Assembly: GCA_964490765.1 (NCBI GenBank)
Contig: CAZBDV010000023.1
Location: forward strand, 1 to 34,266
DNA from: CAZBDV01 sp964490765
GTDB lineage: Bacteria > Cloacimonadota > Cloacimonadia > Cloacimonadales > JAJBBL01
Direction: 5' to 3'
Length of the DNA stretch: 34,266 nucleotides
Made by a program: the position numbers and the translations under genes. The notes under the pieces were generated by a model. That model was not told the DNA's origin. It did no database searches and saw nothing but the letters and a program-made list of their open reading frames with translations. Shown here piece by piece: positions 31,485-34,266 of this stretch (its first letter is position 1; each line of letters starts with the position of its first letter).

Positions 31485-34082
31485 TTAAGGCTTAGCGTTT
31501 TCTAAAATACTGATTCTCTGCAACAACTCTTCGATCTGCTGCTGCTGATCTTTGATCGCTTCTACCAGTACCGGGATCAGAGCCGTGTATTCCATGGAAT
31601 AGATATCGTTGATCTCATCATAGCGGACAGATTCGGGGACTATATTTTCTACATCCTGAGCTATGAAACCGAGATTAAGATCCTTGTCATAATCGTTCCA
31701 GCGGAAACGGATCCCGTTCAGCCGGAGAATTTTAGCCAGATTGTCCTCTTCCTGCAGACTTTCGATCTCTTTCTTCAACCGTCTGTCGGAATAATTTGTC
31801 CAGGCTACGTTCCCTCCTATCTGTGCTGCTCCGGAGATGCGGAAAGTATTAGCTGCAACTTGAGGTCCCCATGTTTCGCTTAAGTTAATACCAAAAGAGA
31901 AATCACCCGTTGCCTGGGCCTGTCTGCCCATTGCAGTAGAGGAGGTCCCCCCGGCAATCGTATTATATCCCATTGCAGTGGAACGATATCCACTGGCTAC
32001 TGAAATCTCCCCCATAGCGGTGGAAAGAGTTCCGCTGGCTGTTGTATTAAACCCCATTGCTATAGAGTAATTACCGCTGGCTGTTGTTCCCCTACCCATT
32101 GCGGTGGAATAAGAACCGATCGCTGTTGTCTCCTGACCCATAGCGGTGGAGGCATATCCTTCAGCTGTTGTAAGCTCTCCCATAGCGGTGGAGGCATTTC
32201 CTTCGGCTGCTGTATCAAATCCCATTGCTGTTGAATAAAACCCACTCGCTGTTGTTTCCATGCCCATTGCTGTTGAATAAGCTCCACTCGCTGTTGTTTC
32301 CCTGCCCATTGCAGTGGAATGAAATTCGCTGGCTGTTGTATAAGCACCAAGAGCAGTAGAAAATCCACCGCTCGCTGTGTTACTAACTCCTATTACAGTG
32401 GAACAAGCTCCGCTCGCTGTTGAAACATACCCTATAGCGTTGGATAACTCTCCGCTGGCTATTACATTCCTTCCCAATGCATTGGAATAAAGTCCAATAT
32501 TGTCATTGTCCCAAAGTTCGCCATCTACACAGCCAGCCCTGAATGCTGCTTTGCGAGGATAGAAGAACATTCTACTACCGGAACCCCCAACAGTTAGTTG
32601 GGGTCCCCAATTAAAAGTACCTTTGGTCAGAAATATTCCTTCATCTATATGTAATCTTTCAATTGGACTATCTGTGCCGATACCAACATTACCTTCACTG
32701 ATAATTGTCTTAGTAGCATTTGATATCTGTAGTGTGTTGGCTTGCACTTCCGGACCCTCAACGCTGGACAAATTTACAGCAAAAGAATAATTCCCCAGAG
32801 CTCTGGATTGACTGCCAAGTGCTGTAGAAGCCTGTCCGGTTGCTGTGGTTCTGTCACCAATCGCCGTAGAAAAGAGCCCGTTTGCTTTCGAGGTATTGCC
32901 CATAGCCGTAGATCTGTTACCGATGGCTTCAGATGCTGCACCAAAAGATGTAGAATACTCCCCCTGAGCTTTCACAGAACCACCTATTGCGGTTGAATAT
33001 AACCCGCTTGCCTCTGCATTGTATCCCATAGCAATAGAATAATTCCCGACATTAACATCATTCCATTGTTCTCCTGTAGCATTTCCGGCTCTGAAGGCAG
33101 CCTTACGAGGATAGAAAAACATCCTTGGTGAGTTATCCTGTTCCGGTAATTCAGGCTCTGAATTAAAAGCTCCCGTAGTCATTAAAATACCTCCATCGAC
33201 ATGGAGTTTCGTACCCGGAGATGCAGTTCCGATCCCGACATTACCTTCGCTGATTATTGTATTAGTAGCACCTGATATCTGAAAGGTGTAAGCTGGCACC
33301 TCGGGACCCACTGTATTCCTGAGATGAACAGCAAAAGAGTAATCACCAACTGCTCGGGAGCTTCTTCCTAAAGCGGTAGAGAATCCTCCACTGGCCATAT
33401 TCTGATATCCGAACGCTGTTGAATAGTTACCAATATTAATATCATCCCACTCATCTCCCGGCACTCTGCCTGCTCTGGTAGCCCCCTTACGAGGATAGAA
33501 GAACATCCTGGTTCCTAGCCCTGTAATCGATAATGAAGGACTTGACCCATATGAACCGATCGTGACGAAGTTACCGCCATTAACGTGGAATTTCTCTAAG
33601 GGGGTAGCTAATCCAATACCGACATTACCTGTTCTACCGATATCTCCAGTGGTATCGACATCACCACTCCAGGTGGGATCTGACTCCAACGCCTGTAAGG
33701 CATAAGGTGAACTGGCAATCCTAATCCTCGGAATCATTTCGGGATCTGCAGCAACAGTCACTCCCAGCCACCTTGTTTCGGCAGCAAAGTAAGATTCGTT
33801 GAGAGGCAGATCTTCACCCAGATTTAGCTGGAATAATCCGTCTGTTACGGAAACAGTTCGATCTTCCATCCATATTGCTGTGCCACCTGTTTCTGCTTCA
33901 TAGATCTTAAAGATTACATCAATGTTACTATTCAGAGGATTTCCCATACTATCAGTCAATCTCCCCTGAAAGGAGATCAGGTCGGGGATATCACCCGTCC
34001 TGCTAACTTCCAGGGCAGAAAATTGACCTAATAGGATCATACTATTTGTCAGTATAAGTATTATCATTATAAATCTTTCCAT
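31485..34082 (-). CDS. YadA-head-like repeat surface protein with C-terminal S74 chaperone domain
   Basis: 865 residues behind AAAGGAG. Signal peptide MERFIMIILILTNSMILLGQ; an N-terminal domain (about 30-140, ISFQGRLTDSMGNPLNSNIDVIFKIYEAETGGTAIW); three modules each with GNVGIGT..P..KLHV followed by RMFFYPRKAAFRAG and head repeats; a long array of 14-residue YadA-type head repeats (consensus TTASGxYSTAMGxx, about 530-730); and a peptidase S74 / intramolecular chaperone domain from about 760: NYSDRRLKKEI with probable Ser765-Asp766 dyad, LGFIAQDVENIVPESV, and a coiled-coil end (KDQQQQIEELLQRISILEN). S74 domains trimerise beta-helical fibres and cut themselves off. A trimeric surface fibre is therefore likely. 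No phage genes are nearby. Confidence 0.85.
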   Translation of the reverse strand: MERFIMIILILTNSMILLGQFSALEVSRTGDIPDLISFQGRLTDSMGNPLNSNIDVIFKIYEAETGGTAIWMEDRTVSVTDGLFQLNLGEDLPLNESYFAAETRWLGVTVAADPEMIPRIRIASSPYALQALESDPTWSGDVDTTGDIGRTGNVGIGLATPLEKFHVNGGNFVTIGSYGSSPSLSITGLGTRMFFYPRKGATRAGRVPGDEWDDINIGNYSTAFGYQNMASGGFSTALGRSSRAVGDYSFAVHLRNTVGPEVPAYTFQISGATNTIISEGNVGIGTASPGTKLHVDGGILMTTGAFNSEPELPEQDNSPRMFFYPRKAAFRAGNATGEQWNDVNVGNYSIAMGYNAEASGLYSTAIGGSVKAQGEYSTSFGAASEAIGNRSTAMGNTSKANGLFSTAIGDRTTATGQASTALGSQSRALGNYSFAVNLSSVEGPEVQANTLQISNATKTIISEGNVGIGTDSPIERLHIDEGIFLTKGTFNWGPQLTVGGSGSRMFFYPRKAAFRAGCVDGELWDNDNIGLYSNALGRNVIASGELSNAIGYVSTASGACSTVIGVSNTASGGFSTALGAYTTASEFHSTAMGRETTASGAYSTAMGMETTASGFYSTAMGFDTAAEGNASTAMGELTTAEGYASTAMGQETTAIGSYSTAMGRGTTASGNYSIAMGFNTTASGTLSTAMGEISVASGYRSTAMGYNTIAGGTSSTAMGRQAQATGDFSFGINLSETWGPQVAANTFRISGAAQIGGNVAWTNYSDRRLKKEIESLQEEDNLAKILRLNGIRFRWNDYDKDLNLGFIAQDVENIVPESVRYDEINDIYSMEYTALIPVLVEAIKDQQQQIEELLQRISILENAKP
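31905..32490 (-). repeat. Array of about 14 tandem 42-bp repeats inside the S74-type gene
   Basis: Each unit encodes one 14-residue head repeat with GCTGTTG, CCCATTGC and GTGGAATA-like blocks recurring on the plus strand every 42 bases. Units differ by several bases, so this is an old array, but several neighbours are similar enough to allow slippage. Confidence 0.8.
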
Positions 34083-34125
34083 TTCATTCTCCTTTCATAC
34101 AACTTTTAAGCTGTTAATAGGGCAC

Positions 34126-34266
34126 TTATTGTCCTAAAAGAGCTTTTAAATGTTCGATTTCATTCTCGAGATTTTTAATCCGATCGTCCTGTTTTCGATT
34201 TATCTCACTCAGTTCCTGCACTGCCTTGACCAGCGGAACGACAAATTCGGCATATCTCAAGCCATA
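34126..34266 (-). CDS. C-terminal end of a second S74-like surface protein (start outside window)
   Basis: The frame enters at the right edge and stops at 34126. The visible 46 residues read YGLRYAEFVVPLVKAVQELS and end in a coiled coil (INRKQDDRIKNLENEIEHL, KALLGQ). This equals the final part of S74 chaperone domains (compare MEYTALIPVLVEAIKDQQQQIEELLQ in the next gene). It lies 43 bases before the start of the 865-residue protein on the same strand, so tandem paralogues in one operon are likely. Most of the protein is not visible. Confidence 0.7.
   Translation of the reverse strand, partial: YGLRYAEFVVPLVKAVQELSEINRKQDDRIKNLENEIEHLKALLGQ

Noticed and set aside
31905..32490. Regular 42-bp repeats considered as a CRISPR array
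   Set aside because: There are no unique spacers, the repeats are contiguous, and the reading frame stays open through a protein repeat of 14 residues.
31485..34266. S74 chaperone genes read as a prophage tail-fibre region
   Set aside because: No capsid, tail, lysis or integrase genes occur around them, the protein has a signal peptide, and its neighbours are secreted host-type proteins.

Overview
The window looks like a chromosomal segment from a Gram-negative bacterium of the FCB group. A Cloacimonadota-like lineage is my best guess. The reasons are several large secreted proteins that end in the same C-terminal module (YPNPFNP..TTI, an SGVYYYRL-type strand, a terminal KMLLLK; the FlgD-like / type IX secretion sorting class), a C10-family peptidase, GLUG-repeat and FG-GAP-repeat proteins, and outer-membrane beta-barrels. 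This is inferred from protein style. No rRNA or tRNA is present to fix the taxonomy.

Layout. 1-1250: a partial secreted protein and a small beta-barrel. 1295-2477: a translationally coupled pair on the minus strand, an alkyltransferase-like protein (catalytic Cys replaced by Trp) and a nucleotidyltransferase. 2756-4926: a secreted FG-GAP repeat protein with its own promoter and terminator. 4982-7856: a hybrid sensor kinase with a periplasmic solute-binding-type sensor, GAF, kinase core and receiver. 7889-13503: two divergent, related surface proteins, one of GLUG repeats only and one a C10 peptidase carrying the same GLUG module. 13810-17044: a TetR-family regulator divergent from an OmpA-family protein, a 50-residue membrane peptide and another barrel. 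A 21-bp palindrome sits both at the tetR promoter and upstream of ompA, which suggests one local regulon. This module is bracketed by two copies of the 3' end of the C10 peptidase gene. The second copy is a pseudogene remnant whose terminator loop is inverted.

17869-25950 is an AT-richer defence island: McrB-like AAA+ GTPase, DUF2357/PD-(D/E)XK partner (McrC role), Mrr-type endonuclease, then on the opposite strand an AIPR-family protein and a small PD-(D/E)XK nuclease. No DNA methyltransferase is present, which fits modification-dependent (type IV) restriction and possibly abortive infection.

26307-30540 holds two CPBP (Abi-type) intramembrane protease genes, one of them a giant of about 1157 residues with extra extracytoplasmic domains. 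30753-30860 carries two strong hairpins. 30939-34266 is a minus-strand group of surface proteins: a YadA-head-like repeat protein ending in a peptidase S74 / endosialidase-chaperone domain, a small secreted protein, and the C-terminus of another S74-like protein cut by the window edge.
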